Origin: JBFLYN01 sp040756655
GTDB taxonomy: Bacteria; Bacillota; Sulfobacillia; UBA8153
Direction of reading: 5' to 3'
NCBI GenBank assembly: GCA_040756655.1
Contig: JBFLYN010000003.1
Coordinates: 62,001 to 126,000 of the forward strand
DNA: 64,000 nucleotides
Below the pieces are notes generated by a model, which did not search any database, was not told where the DNA came from, and saw only the letters and a program-made list of their open reading frames with translations. Position numbers and translations under genes: made by a program. Positions 8,426-17,905 of this stretch are shown here, piece by piece (the stretch's first letter is position 1; every line of letters starts with the position of its first letter).

Positions 8426-8809
8426 CTACCCCAGCTGTTTGAGGCGCTTGAGAACTTCCTCTGCCGACAGCTCGCCACGGCTTAGCGAATCCAGAAGCTC
8501 CTTGCGGCGCTTACCATGGTCGCCTTCTTCTGCTTCGGGCTCTACCCGGTACCCCAGTGCCCGGATGACAGTTTCCAGCCTGCCCCGGACCGTGGGGTAC
8601 GAGATCCCGAGCTCGCGCTCGACTTCCTTGATGTTGCCTCGATTCTTGATAAAGATCTCCGTAAACTCCCTTTGTTCCTTGGTCAGGTGGCAAAACTTGC
8701 AAATGTCGAAGCGGCCCTCTACAGCCGTTTCACACTGGGGGCAGTACAACCGCTGGACCTGTAGCTTATCGTCGCAAACCGGGCACCTGCCGATGATCTC
8801 GCGAGGCAC
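8426..8809 (-). CDS. DUF2089 zinc-ribbon/HTH regulator
   Basis: A 127-residue protein. Four CxxC knuckles (CPVC, CPQC, then CKFCHL) form an N-terminal zinc ribbon. A helix-turn-helix follows (KNRGNIKEVERELGISYPTV), typical of DUF2089, and the C-terminal tail (LSRGELSAEEVLKRLKQLG) resembles the SHOCT-like segments of the next two genes. The GTG at 8809 has GGGAGGTGG upstream. As first gene of the operon, behind a strong promoter overlapping an inverted repeat, it is a plausible autoregulator; that is inference. Confidence 0.8.
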   Translation of the reverse strand: MPREIIGRCPVCDDKLQVQRLYCPQCETAVEGRFDICKFCHLTKEQREFTEIFIKNRGNIKEVERELGISYPTVRGRLETVIRALGYRVEPEAEEGDHGKRRKELLDSLSRGELSAEEVLKRLKQLG

Positions 8810-8882
8810 TTTTCCACCTCCCCTACAATAGTCTATCAGTCTTGTTGATCCAAACCTTCAAGAATTTGTGCTTTCTAACCAA

Positions 8883-8919
8883 AGTATACGGGTCCCCTTC
8901 AATAATGTCAAGGGGACCC
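8883..8919 (-). promoter_or_regulatory. Strong sigma-A promoter with overlapping inverted repeat (operator)
   Basis: On the minus strand TTGACA (8906-8911), exactly 17 bases, then TATACT (8883-8888): a consensus-grade promoter 74 bases before the DUF2089 start. A perfect inverted repeat GGGTCCCCTT (8890-8899) / AAGGGGACCC (8910-8919) with a 10-base spacer covers the -35/-10 spacer and touches the -35. This is an ideal repressor site. The same repeat lies 23 bases past uvrC and could also fold as its terminator, although no U tract follows. Confidence 0.8.
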
Positions 8920-8941
8920 TGAGATTATTTAAGCGTGCGCT

Positions 8942-10792
8942 TTAACCTTTGGTTTCCCGGCTCCAGCCCGACAGGTAGTCCTTCAGGTCCTGAGCAGCTT
9001 TACGGTTCATCCCCGGCACCCGAGCCAGCTCGTCTACGGTTTTTTCTCTAATGGCCGTCAGTGACCCGAATTGGCGGAGCAAGGCTGCCCGGCGCCGGGG
9101 ACCGATGCCGGATACCTCGTCCAAGAGCGACCGCAGGCTATCCTGGTTTCTTACCCGGCGATGATAGCCCAAGGCGAAGCGGTGGGCCTCGTCCCGTAGG
9201 CGCTGCAGGAGGTGAAGGGCGGCCCCGTCCCGGGGCAGTCGCAGGGTTTCGGCCCGACCGGGGACGTATACCTCCTCTTCTTCCTTGGCCAGTCCGATGA
9301 CAGGTAGCCGGACTCCCAGCTCTTCCAGGACCTCCAGGGTCACGTTTAACTGGCCGCGCCCGCCGTCCACTACCAATAGGTCCGGGAACTCGGAAAACCC
9401 GGAAGTCTCTCCCGTACCCCGTTGGCGCAGCCCCCGGGCATAGCGACGTTGGACCGCTTCGCGCAACATGGCGTAGTCGTCTGATCCGGGCACGCTCCTG
9501 ATACGGAACTTCCGGTACAGGTCCTTTCTGGCTTGCCCGTCCTGGAACACCACCATGGAAGCCACGGCCTGCTTGCCCTGGAGATTGGACACGTCGAAGC
9601 ACTCCAGTCGCGAAGGAGGGCCGGGCAGTTCCAGGATCTGGGCCAGCTCTAGGGAAGCGGATTCGGCCTGTTCGCGTTGACGCTCGCTGGCGGGCTTGAG
9701 TTCTTCCAGGGCCAGGCGGGCGTTCTCCTCGGCCAGCCGGACTAGCTTCACCCTGTCGCCCCGGCGCGGGTGGATGAGCCGGACCGGGTTGCGCTTGAGC
9801 TTTTTGAGCCATTCCCGCACCGCCCCGGCGTCTTTGAGTTCATGAGTTACAATCACTTCATCGGGAATGGCCGCTGCTCGCTGGTAGTACTGCTCTACCA
9901 GGGCGGTCATGACCTCCCGGTCACCTTTTCCTTCAACCCCGGTCAACTGGAAGGACTCGCGCCCTACCAGCTTCCCGTGGCGCACCCAGAAGACCAGGGC
10001 ACTAGCGTCATTGCCCGAGCGAGCAAAGGCCAGCACGTCGCTGTCGCGGCCGCCCGGCGCCACTACTGGCTGGCTGCCCGTGACCTCCCGCACCGCCTGC
10101 AGCTGGTCGCGCAGGGCGGCTGCGCGTTCGAACTCCAGGCGTTCAGCGGCTTCTTCCATTTTCTCCTGCAGGCGCCGGATCAGGTCCTCGTGCCGTCCTT
10201 CCAAGAACATCACCAAGTCGCCGGTGATGGCCCGGTACGCCTCATGCTCCACTTGCCCGGTGCAGGGCCCAGGGCAGCGCCGGATGTGGAAGTTCAGGCA
10301 TGGGCGCTTGGCCTGGGCAAAGGCCTGGTTGCCGCATGTGCGCTGCGGGAACAACCGCCGGGTCAAGTTCATGGTCGCATGGACAGAACCTGCCCGGGTA
10401 AACGGCCCAAAATAGCGCGAGCCCTCGTTGCCCTGCCTTCTGGCGATCAGGAGCCGCGGGTAGTTCTCCTCCAGGGTAACACGCAAGTACGGGTAATGCT
10501 TGTCGTCCCGCAGCCGGATGTTGAATGGCGGGCGGTGACGTTTGATGAGGTTCAGTTCGAGGATGAGGGCCTCCACGGGGTCTTTGGTGACAATGTACTC
10601 CAGCTGGCGGGCCCTTGCCACCATCAGGTGCACGCGAGGGCCCACGCGAGATCCAAAATACGAGCGCATGCGCTGCCTCAGGGATGCTGCCTTGCCCACG
10701 TACAGCACCCGGCCGTCTTCGTCTTTGAAAAAGTATACGCCAGGCTGGGCTGGAAAAGCCCTGGCCCTGGCTTCCAGAGTATCAGCACCCAC
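8942..10792 (-). CDS. uvrC: UvrABC system subunit C
   Basis: 616 residues. N-terminal GIY-YIG nuclease (GVYFFKDEDGRVLYVGKAAS, about residues 16-35) makes the 3' incision. A CxxC-containing central part, a UVR coiled coil (LEFERAAALRDQLQAV) that binds UvrB, the RNase H-like 5' nuclease (ECFDVSNLQGKQAVAS, then VVDGGRGQLNV), and two helix-hairpin-helix motifs at the C-terminus (VSGIGPRRRAALLRQFG) follow. The GTG at 10792 gives normal length, sits 5 bases after uvrA and has GGGAG upstream; the longer frame only shadows uvrA. Last gene of the uvrB-uvrA-uvrC operon. Confidence 0.96.
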   Translation of the reverse strand: MGADTLEARARAFPAQPGVYFFKDEDGRVLYVGKAASLRQRMRSYFGSRVGPRVHLMVARARQLEYIVTKDPVEALILELNLIKRHRPPFNIRLRDDKHYPYLRVTLEENYPRLLIARRQGNEGSRYFGPFTRAGSVHATMNLTRRLFPQRTCGNQAFAQAKRPCLNFHIRRCPGPCTGQVEHEAYRAITGDLVMFLEGRHEDLIRRLQEKMEEAAERLEFERAAALRDQLQAVREVTGSQPVVAPGGRDSDVLAFARSGNDASALVFWVRHGKLVGRESFQLTGVEGKGDREVMTALVEQYYQRAAAIPDEVIVTHELKDAGAVREWLKKLKRNPVRLIHPRRGDRVKLVRLAEENARLALEELKPASERQREQAESASLELAQILELPGPPSRLECFDVSNLQGKQAVASMVVFQDGQARKDLYRKFRIRSVPGSDDYAMLREAVQRRYARGLRQRGTGETSGFSEFPDLLVVDGGRGQLNVTLEVLEELGVRLPVIGLAKEEEEVYVPGRAETLRLPRDGAALHLLQRLRDEAHRFALGYHRRVRNQDSLRSLLDEVSGIGPRRRAALLRQFGSLTAIREKTVDELARVPGMNRKAAQDLKDYLSGWSRETKG

Positions 10793-10797
10793 AGGTC

Positions 10798-13656
10798 TCA
10801 GCTCCCGGCCAGGCCAGAACGGCGTTGGTGGCGGTAACCGGCATCCAGCACCTGCCTGAGGAAGCGGCCTGTGTGCGACGACGGGTGGGCGGCGAGCTGT
10901 TCGGGCGTTCCCGTAGCCACCACTTGCCCACCGGCTTCGCCGCCTTCCGGCCCAAGGTCTATGACCCAATCGCTGCACTTGATGACGTCCAGGTTATGCT
11001 CGATAACCACCACCGTGTCCCCGCTTTCCACCAGCCGCTGCAGCACTTCCAGCAGCCGGTGGATATCTGCGATGTGCAGGCCGGTGGTGGGCTCATCCAG
11101 GATGTACATGGTCTTTCCGTTGGAGCGGCGACTCAATTCCGTGGCCAGCTTCACCCGCTGGGCTTCGCCTCCTGACAGGGTGGTGGCAGGCTGCCCCAGG
11201 CGCATGTAACCCAAACCCACCTGGCTTAGGGTCTCCAGTTTCCTCCGGATGCGTGGGATGGGCTCGAAAAAGCGGAGAGCTTCGTCGATGGTCATGTTGA
11301 GGACTTCGGCGATGTTTTTCCCCTTGTACTTCACTTCCAGGGTCTCACGGTTGTAGCGCTGGCCCCGGCACACCTCGCAGGGCACATAGACGTCAGGCAA
11401 AAAGTGCATTTCGATTTTGATGATCCCATCGCCCCGGCACGCCTCACAGCGCCCACCGCGGACGTTGAAAGAAAAGCGCCCGGGGCGGTACCCCCGCACC
11501 CGCGCCTCGGGAGTCAGGGCGAAAGTTTCCCGGATGTAGGTGAAAAGACCAGTATACGTAGCCGGGTTGGACCGTGGGGTGCGGCCGATGGGCGACTGGT
11601 CGATCTCGATGACCTTGTCCAGGCTGGACACGCCTTCCAGCCCGTCGCATTCCGCCGGGCGGCGGCGGGCCCGGTGGAGTTCATGGGCCAGCCCACGGTA
11701 GAGTATATCGTTGACCAAGGTGCTCTTGCCCGAACCCGAAACCCCGGTGACGCACACGAAAAGCCCCAGGGGGATACTCACGTCGATGCTCTTGAGATTG
11801 TGGGCCCGTGCCCCCCGGATAGTTACGCCCCTGCCGTTGCCCGGCCGACGCTCTGGGGGAACGGGAATCTGGCGCCTGCCCGACAGGTACTGGCCGGTGA
11901 TGGATTCGGGCATGGAGATGATATCTTGTATGCTTCCGGCGGCCACTACCCGGCCCCCGTGCTCGCCTGCACCTGGCCCAATGTCGATAATGTGATCGGC
12001 CGTCCACATGGTCTCCTCGTCATGCTCCACCACGATGAGGGTGTTGCCCAGTTCGCGCAGGCGCTTGAGCGTGGCCAGAAGCCTCTGGTTATCGCGCTGG
12101 TGCAGGCCGATACTGGGCTCGTCCAGGATGTACAGGACGCCCACCAGCCCGGATCCGATCTGGGTGGCCAGGCGGATGCGCTGGGCCTCCCCTCCGGCCA
12201 GGGTACCGGCAGGACGGTCCAGGGTCAGGTAGTCAAGCCCCACATTGACCAGGAAGTTGAGACGTTCCCGGATCTCTTTCAGAACCTGGGCGGCGATGGC
12301 CCTTTCCCTTTCGGTCAGGTCCAGTCCGGCGAAAAACTGGAGCGCCCGTACGACGGTGAGCGCCGACACTTCGGCGATGGACATGCCCCCCACTTTGACA
12401 GCCAGGGACTCACGCTTGAGCCGCGTCCCCTGGCAGGCCGGGCACGGGCGGCTGGACATGTATTCTTCCACTTCCGCACGCACCGCTTCACTGGTGGACT
12501 CCTGGTACCTTCGTTCCAAGGAAGGGATGATCCCTTCGTAACGGCCCTCGTAGGTGCGCACTCGCCCGTAGACGTTCTCGTAGGGAAACCGGAGCTGGTA
12601 GTTACCGGTGCCGTGGAGGATGGTGTCCACGATTTGGTCGGGAAGCTCATCCACGGGAACATCCATGGAAAACCCCATCCGGGCAGCGAGGGCTTCCAGC
12701 AACTGCTGGTAGAAACCGGTGGTCCCCCTGGACCAGGGCGCTATGGCCCCGTCCGCTAATGACTTGCGGGGGTCGGGAATCACCAGGTCCGGGTCTATCT
12801 CCATGGTGCTCCCCAGTCCCGTGCACGATGGGCAAGCCCCAAAGGGGCTGTTGAAGGAGAACATGCGGGGCGCTGGTTCTTCCATGCTGATACCGCACTC
12901 GGGACAGGCAAAGTTCTGGCTAAACAGCACTTCTCGCTCCCCGGGTACCTCGGCGATGACCATCCCACCCGACAGGTTCACGGCCGCTTCCAGCGACTCG
13001 GCCAGCCTGCCGGCGATGTCCGGCCCGATGACCAGCCTGTCCACTACCGCTTCGATGTTGTGCTTTCGGTTTTTCTCCAAGACCGGCTGTTCTTCGAGCA
13101 TGTGAACTTGGCCGTCCACGCGTACCCTGAGGTACCCGGCCCGGCGCAGGTCCTCGAAGACGCGCTCGTGCTCTCCCTTGCGCCCCCGGATCACGGGAGC
13201 GAGTACTTGGACCCGGGTCCTGGGAGGCCAGGCCATAAGCTGGTCCACCATCTGCTCCACCGTCTGCCGGGTGATGGCCCGCCCGCACTGCGGACAATGG
13301 GCCCGCCCCACCCGGGCAAACAACAGGCGGAGATAGTCGTAAATCTCTGTGACTGTGCCCACAGTGGAGCGCGGGTTACGGCTGCCGCTTTTCTGGTCTA
13401 TGGAAATGGCCGGGGAGAGCCCCTCGATGTAGTCCACGTCGGGCTTTTCCATCTGGCCCAAAAACTGCCGAGCGTAAGCCGATAGGGACTCCACGTACCT
13501 GCGCTGGCCCTCGGCATAGATGGTATCAAAAGCCAGGGAGCTTTTGCCTGAACCGCTAATGCCGGTGACCACCACAAAGCGGTCTCTAGGGATTTCCACG
13601 TCTATGTTCTTCAAGTTATGCTGGCGGGCGCCGCGTACCACGATGGCCTTGGACAC
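10798..13656 (-). CDS. uvrA: UvrABC system subunit A, damage-recognition ATPase
   Basis: 952 residues, the usual length. Two ABC ATPase modules: the first with ISGSGKSSLAFDTIYAEGQR near residue 32 and a zinc module (CPECGISMEEPAPRMFSFNS), the second with VSGSGKSTLVNDILYRGLAH and its zinc finger (CEACRGDGIIKIEMHFLPDV). Signature LAGGEAQRIRLATQIGSG and LSGGEAQRVKLATELSRR are present. It scans DNA as a dimer and loads UvrB. The GTG start shares one base with the uvrB stop (TAG/GTG), indicating translational coupling. Confidence 0.97.
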   Translation of the reverse strand: MSKAIVVRGARQHNLKNIDVEIPRDRFVVVTGISGSGKSSLAFDTIYAEGQRRYVESLSAYARQFLGQMEKPDVDYIEGLSPAISIDQKSGSRNPRSTVGTVTEIYDYLRLLFARVGRAHCPQCGRAITRQTVEQMVDQLMAWPPRTRVQVLAPVIRGRKGEHERVFEDLRRAGYLRVRVDGQVHMLEEQPVLEKNRKHNIEAVVDRLVIGPDIAGRLAESLEAAVNLSGGMVIAEVPGEREVLFSQNFACPECGISMEEPAPRMFSFNSPFGACPSCTGLGSTMEIDPDLVIPDPRKSLADGAIAPWSRGTTGFYQQLLEALAARMGFSMDVPVDELPDQIVDTILHGTGNYQLRFPYENVYGRVRTYEGRYEGIIPSLERRYQESTSEAVRAEVEEYMSSRPCPACQGTRLKRESLAVKVGGMSIAEVSALTVVRALQFFAGLDLTERERAIAAQVLKEIRERLNFLVNVGLDYLTLDRPAGTLAGGEAQRIRLATQIGSGLVGVLYILDEPSIGLHQRDNQRLLATLKRLRELGNTLIVVEHDEETMWTADHIIDIGPGAGEHGGRVVAAGSIQDIISMPESITGQYLSGRRQIPVPPERRPGNGRGVTIRGARAHNLKSIDVSIPLGLFVCVTGVSGSGKSTLVNDILYRGLAHELHRARRRPAECDGLEGVSSLDKVIEIDQSPIGRTPRSNPATYTGLFTYIRETFALTPEARVRGYRPGRFSFNVRGGRCEACRGDGIIKIEMHFLPDVYVPCEVCRGQRYNRETLEVKYKGKNIAEVLNMTIDEALRFFEPIPRIRRKLETLSQVGLGYMRLGQPATTLSGGEAQRVKLATELSRRSNGKTMYILDEPTTGLHIADIHRLLEVLQRLVESGDTVVVIEHNLDVIKCSDWVIDLGPEGGEAGGQVVATGTPEQLAAHPSSHTGRFLRQVLDAGYRHQRRSGLAGS

Positions 13657-15638
13657 TAAGAAGACATCCTCCCTTGCAGCTCAAGGATCATATCGCGCAG
13701 GGTGGCCGCGTGTTCGAATTCCAGTCGCTTGGACGCTTCCTTCATCTCTCGTCTCAGTTTGTCCAAAAGAGGCCCTATCTGCCTCCTGTCCAGCTGGGAC
13801 AGGTCTACTCCCCGCAGGTACTCGGCTGGCTGCTGGACCACCCGGGTGGCTTCGATGACGCTGCGCACAGCCTTCTTCACTGTCTCAGGTGTGATGTTAT
13901 GCAACCGGTTGTACTCAGCCTGTTTCTCGCGGCGGCGCTCGGTCTCGGCTATGGCGCTCCGCATGGAACCGGTGATGGTATCCCCATACATGAGCACCCG
14001 GCCTTCCACATTGCGGGCGGCGCGTCCGATGGTCTGGATGAGAGATGTATCCGACCGCAGAAACCCTTCTTTGTCCGCGTCAAGGATGGCCACGAGCATC
14101 ACTTCGGGCAGGTCCAGGCCTTCCCTGAGCAGGTTTATGCCTACCAGGACATCGAAGGCGCCCAGCCGGAGGTCACGGAGGATTTCCATGCGTTCCAGCG
14201 TATCGATGTCGGAGTGCAGGTACCGGACGCGCACCCCGGTCTCGCGCAGGTAGTCGGTGAGGTCCTCCGCCATCTTCTTGGTGAGGGTAGTAACCAAGAC
14301 GCGCCCGGAGCGGGCCACCGTGGCCCGGATTTCCCGGAGCAAATCGTCCACCTGTCCCCGGGTGGGCCTCAACTCTACCCGGGGGTCCACCAGCCCGGTG
14401 GGCCGCACGATCTGCTCCACCACCCGGGCACCACGGCCCAGTTCATAGGGACCGGGAGTGGCCGACACGTATACCGCCTGGCGAGTGCGGGACTCGAACT
14501 CCTCGAACGTAAGAGGGCGGTTATCGAAGGCCGACGGCAACCGGAACCCGTGCTCCACCAGGGTTTCTTTGCGTGCCCGGTCCCCATGGTACATGCCCCG
14601 CACTTGCGGGATGGTCACGTGTGATTCGTCGATGACCACCAGCATGTCCTCGGGAAAGAAGTCCATGAGGGTGTAGGGGGGGTCTCCCGGCGCCCGGCCG
14701 GTAAGATGCCGGGAGTAGTTTTCAATGCCCGGGCAGTATCCCAGCTGCCTGAGCATCTCCAGGTCGTACCTGGTCCTTTGCTCCAAGCGGTGGGCCTCAA
14801 ACATCTTCCCGCGGCCCCTAAGCTCGGCCAGTCGCTCTTCCAGCTCCGTTTCTATGGAGGCAATGGCCCGCAGCATCTTGGCATCAGTGGTGACGTAATG
14901 GCGCGCCGGGTAGATGGCCACGTGGTTGCGCTCGCCGAAGACCTCCCCGGTGAGGGGGTCGAATTCCACCAGTCGCTCGATCTCGTCCCCGAACATCTCT
15001 ACCCGGACGGCCTTTTCGTTGCTCCCGGCCGGGAAGATCTCCACCACATCACCCCGGGCCCGGAACTTGCCCCGGGTGAAGTTGGCCTCGTTGCGCTCGT
15101 ACTGGATGTCCACCAGCTTGCGCAAAAGCTGGTTACGCTCGCGTTGCATGCCCGGGCGCAAGGAAAGCATGAGATCCCGGTAATCCTCCGGCGAACCTAG
15201 CCCGTAGATACAGGATACGGAAGCCACGATAATGACATCCCGGCGCTCAAAGATGGCGGAAGTGGCCGAGTGCCTGAGCTTGTCGATCTCGTCATTAATA
15301 AGGACGTCCTTTTCGATGTAGGTATCGGTCTGGGGCACATAGGCTTCGGGCTGATAGTAGTCATAGTAGCTTACAAAGTACTCTACAGAATTGTGAGGGA
15401 AGAATTCCTTGAACTCGGAGCAAAGCTGCGCTGCCAGTGTCTTGTTGTGGGCGATCACCAACACCGGTCGTTGCACGGCTTCGATGACCTTGGCCACGGT
15501 GAAGGTTTTCCCGGAGCCGGTCACTCCCAGCAAGACCACGTCCCTCTCACCGGACTGGAGAGCACCGGTCAAAGCGGCGATGGCCCCGGGCTGGTCGCCC
15601 CGGGGCTGGTATTCACATACGACCCTGAACTCGGGCAT
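13656..15638 (-). CDS. uvrB: UvrABC system subunit B, helicase-like damage verifier
   Basis: 660 residues. Walker A GVTGSGKTFTVAKVIEAVQR near residue 36, the beta-hairpin region YYDYYQPEAYVPQTDTYIEK that threads between strands, DEAD-box variant DESHVT, helicase motifs QTIGRAARNVEGRVLMYGD, and a C-terminal UVR domain (KEASKRLEFEHAATLRDMI) that contacts UvrC. The ATG at 15638 follows CGAGGTGCAGC. It heads the repair operon and is preceded by a LexA-type box, so it is expected to be SOS-induced. Confidence 0.97.
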   Translation of the reverse strand: MPEFRVVCEYQPRGDQPGAIAALTGALQSGERDVVLLGVTGSGKTFTVAKVIEAVQRPVLVIAHNKTLAAQLCSEFKEFFPHNSVEYFVSYYDYYQPEAYVPQTDTYIEKDVLINDEIDKLRHSATSAIFERRDVIIVASVSCIYGLGSPEDYRDLMLSLRPGMQRERNQLLRKLVDIQYERNEANFTRGKFRARGDVVEIFPAGSNEKAVRVEMFGDEIERLVEFDPLTGEVFGERNHVAIYPARHYVTTDAKMLRAIASIETELEERLAELRGRGKMFEAHRLEQRTRYDLEMLRQLGYCPGIENYSRHLTGRAPGDPPYTLMDFFPEDMLVVIDESHVTIPQVRGMYHGDRARKETLVEHGFRLPSAFDNRPLTFEEFESRTRQAVYVSATPGPYELGRGARVVEQIVRPTGLVDPRVELRPTRGQVDDLLREIRATVARSGRVLVTTLTKKMAEDLTDYLRETGVRVRYLHSDIDTLERMEILRDLRLGAFDVLVGINLLREGLDLPEVMLVAILDADKEGFLRSDTSLIQTIGRAARNVEGRVLMYGDTITGSMRSAIAETERRREKQAEYNRLHNITPETVKKAVRSVIEATRVVQQPAEYLRGVDLSQLDRRQIGPLLDKLRREMKEASKRLEFEHAATLRDMILELQGRMSS

Positions 15639-15673
15639 GCTGCACCTCGAAAGTTATTCTATCACAAACTACT

Positions 15674-15687
15674 AGAACATACATTCG
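15674..15687 (-). promoter_or_regulatory. LexA/DinR (SOS) box upstream of uvrB
   Basis: On the minus strand CGAATGTATGTTCT matches the Gram-positive SOS box CGAAC-N4-GTTCG with one mismatch in each half. It is 36 bases before the uvrB ATG, next to a TAGAAT -10-like element, where LexA would block transcription. Confidence 0.65.
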
Positions 15688-15708
15688 CCATCGCTTCCTT
15701 GATTCCTG

Positions 15709-16629
15709 CTAGGGTAGGCGCGGCCGGGGCGGATCCACATCCCAGTTCACCACGCGGCTGGCAGGCACAACAGCTATGCCCGCTGCTTCCAAGCGAGGGA
15801 TTTCTTCCGCCAGGACCTGGGCCATGACCGGATGAACGTGGCCGATGACCAGGGCCCGGCCGTGGCGTTCTGCCAGGGCGGCCCCTTCCCAGAGCCGCTG
15901 TGTGATGGCGTCTGCTTCCCTTATGTTATCCAGGAAAACTTGGTTGACCGCGGCAGGAATCCCCAGCTCAGCGGCGACTTCGGCCATCACCGATTGGGGC
16001 CAGGTGCGGCTGTCTACGAAGATCAGACCGTGTTCGGCCACGACTTCCAGAACTGCCCGGGCCACCCGGCGGTCGGCCGTGGCACGTGAACCCATGTGGT
16101 TGTTTACGCCGGTGGCCTCAGGTACTTCCAAAAGATAGGACCTAACCAGGGCTTGAATGGCCTCTCCGGTCATGTTGACGGTGACGAACTGGGGTGTCGC
16201 GGGCAGCGGGCCCCGGGGTTCCATGGGCAGGTGCAGGAACACCTCGTGCCCGTTCTCATGGGCTTGGCGGGCTTCACTTTTGGTGAACGGGCCCCCGGGC
16301 AGCACGGCCATGGTTATGCGGTAAGGCAAAGCGAACATCTCGGCAGTGCCGGGCACTCCCCAGCCAAAGTCGTCGATGACAATGGCCAAGAGCGGTCGGG
16401 TTTCGGGGGGCTCCAGGCGGATTTCTCTGGGCGGCATCACTGGCCCGGGGCCGGGTACCGGTGGCCCAGTACCGGAAACGGGCGGGGGTGTCACTGCCCC
16501 GGGGATGTGCAGGTAAACAGCGAGCCAGCTGTGGGCCAGCAACGCCAACGCTACGGCGGTTGCCAGGGCCAGGCCGGGCACCAACCGGGGCCGGACGGCG
16601 GACGGCAGGACCGGGGTCAAGGATATCAC
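15709..16629 (-). CDS. Divergent polysaccharide deacetylase family protein
   Basis: 306 residues. One N-terminal membrane segment (VPGLALATAVALALLAHSWL), a Pro/Gly-rich linker, then a divergent polysaccharide deacetylase domain (DUF610 type): LLAIVIDDFGWG (metal-binding Asp pair), HEVFLHLPMEP, GVNNHMGSRATAD, FVDSRTWPQS and IGHVHPV. It is expected to act outside the membrane on glycans, although the enzymatic activity of this divergent group is not well established. The GTG at 16629 overlaps the PDZ gene stop in GTGA, so it is coupled to the division-associated operon. Confidence 0.85.
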   Translation of the reverse strand: MISLTPVLPSAVRPRLVPGLALATAVALALLAHSWLAVYLHIPGAVTPPPVSGTGPPVPGPGPVMPPREIRLEPPETRPLLAIVIDDFGWGVPGTAEMFALPYRITMAVLPGGPFTKSEARQAHENGHEVFLHLPMEPRGPLPATPQFVTVNMTGEAIQALVRSYLLEVPEATGVNNHMGSRATADRRVARAVLEVVAEHGLIFVDSRTWPQSVMAEVAAELGIPAAVNQVFLDNIREADAITQRLWEGAALAERHGRALVIGHVHPVMAQVLAEEIPRLEAAGIAVVPASRVVNWDVDPPRPRLP

Positions 16630-17897
16630 CTGCCCGCCTTACGGCGCAACCACGCCGCCAGGCGGCCGCTCCGGCGGAGGTCCACGTTAGCATCGTCCCC
16701 CGGCTCGGGGGCTGTTACCATATTCAGGTTCTCCACCGGTCCCGGGAACACCAGGCTGCCGGTTCTACCCCGGCGCTGGATGACGAGCTCAAGCCCCCAG
16801 GGGAAGTCTGCCATGACCTGCCTCAGCTCGTCCCGGGAGTTCACCTCCACACCGTTAACACTGTGGATCACATCGCCGGGCAAAAGCCCGGCCCGGGCAG
16901 CCGGCCCGCCCGGCAGTACGTCCAGCACCCTGATGCCCCGGGCAGGATGGGTAAAGAAAGGGCGGCTTCCCAGCTCACCCCGGCTGGAAAGGGAGATCAC
17001 CAGCTCGTGGCCCAGAGGCCCAAACAGCGCAGCCACCCACCGGAAGATGTACAACCTAGGAGCCAGCACCGACAAAAGAAGCAGGCTTATGCTGTAGACC
17101 GCCAGGTAGCCGGCGGTGCGCCTGCTCTTCTCCAGTGGGCTGGAGCCCACTGCCAGGTCGCTGTAGCCTAACGCCGCCACGACCGGTCCGAGAGTGTAGA
17201 TAAAGGTATGGGTAGCAGGCAGTGTTGTCACATCGGCTCCGATGAGCGGCCACCAATTTGGCATGTGGATAAGCCCAGCAAGCTGGGATATGTCCGGCAC
17301 GGATACCACAAAAAGCACCACCAGCGGCACCGGCCAGAATCTCTGCATGCTGTAGGCCCCGACTACCTCGCTCCGGTCGTTCTTGATGAACAGGGGAGTG
17401 ATGCAGCCAGCCCCGCTAAACCATATGAGCAGGCTTTCGGTGATGTGCAAAACCGCCACGAGAGCCATGATGGCGGGCACGCTCACCACCGGCCAACCCA
17501 GCAGGAGACTGGACACAGATACCAGCCCACCAGCGTAGGAAAAGCACATCAGTCTTGGGTTTACAAAGTACAGGAACAAAGCTAGCGGCAGGAGGTAGAA
17601 GACCCCGCTGTTGGTGAGGGTCACTCCCACGGTAACCAGCAGGAGGCTGGCAAAGATCCCGCCGCCTAGCCCGTAGACAATGGCCATCACGACCTGGCGT
17701 CCTACCGGGTTCTTGACAGCGCCATACAACCGTTGTTCATTGCTGGCCACTCTCCGGTACTGCATGGACACCAACCAGACCACCAGCCAAAAGGCAAAGG
17801 CCAAACCGGGGGTGACCATGATCTGCGGTATGGTCCTGATTACAACCAAGGATAGCTCCACGAACGGGCGCAAGGTCGCTATGACGACCCCTCCCAT
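16626..17897 (-). CDS. Polytopic membrane protein with C-terminal PDZ domain (MinJ/YvjD-like)
   Basis: 423 residues. About eight hydrophobic helices fill residues 15-300 and a PDZ domain follows (GIRVLDVLPGGPAARAGLLP, GDVIHSVNGVEV), with a basic C-terminal tail. The architecture and the location beside ctpB-ftsX-ftsE match Bacillus MinJ (YvjD), the septal scaffold linking DivIVA to MinD. Whether it does the same here is inference; a regulator of the CtpB protease is another possibility. The ATG at 17897 has no strong ribosome binding site and lies 8 bases after ctpB, so reinitiation is likely. Confidence 0.75.
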   Translation of the reverse strand: MGGVVIATLRPFVELSLVVIRTIPQIMVTPGLAFAFWLVVWLVSMQYRRVASNEQRLYGAVKNPVGRQVVMAIVYGLGGGIFASLLLVTVGVTLTNSGVFYLLPLALFLYFVNPRLMCFSYAGGLVSVSSLLLGWPVVSVPAIMALVAVLHITESLLIWFSGAGCITPLFIKNDRSEVVGAYSMQRFWPVPLVVLFVVSVPDISQLAGLIHMPNWWPLIGADVTTLPATHTFIYTLGPVVAALGYSDLAVGSSPLEKSRRTAGYLAVYSISLLLLSVLAPRLYIFRWVAALFGPLGHELVISLSSRGELGSRPFFTHPARGIRVLDVLPGGPAARAGLLPGDVIHSVNGVEVNSRDELRQVMADFPWGLELVIQRRGRTGSLVFPGPVENLNMVTAPEPGDDANVDLRRSGRLAAWLRRKAGR

Positions 17898-17905
17898 CTA
17901 GTGCA

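Noticed and set aside
9061..15827. Long plus-strand frames (up to about 450 codons) opposite uvrC, uvrA and uvrB
   Set aside because: They are antisense shadows of GC-rich conserved genes; they lack ribosome binding sites and family similarity, while the minus frames encode intact UvrABC.
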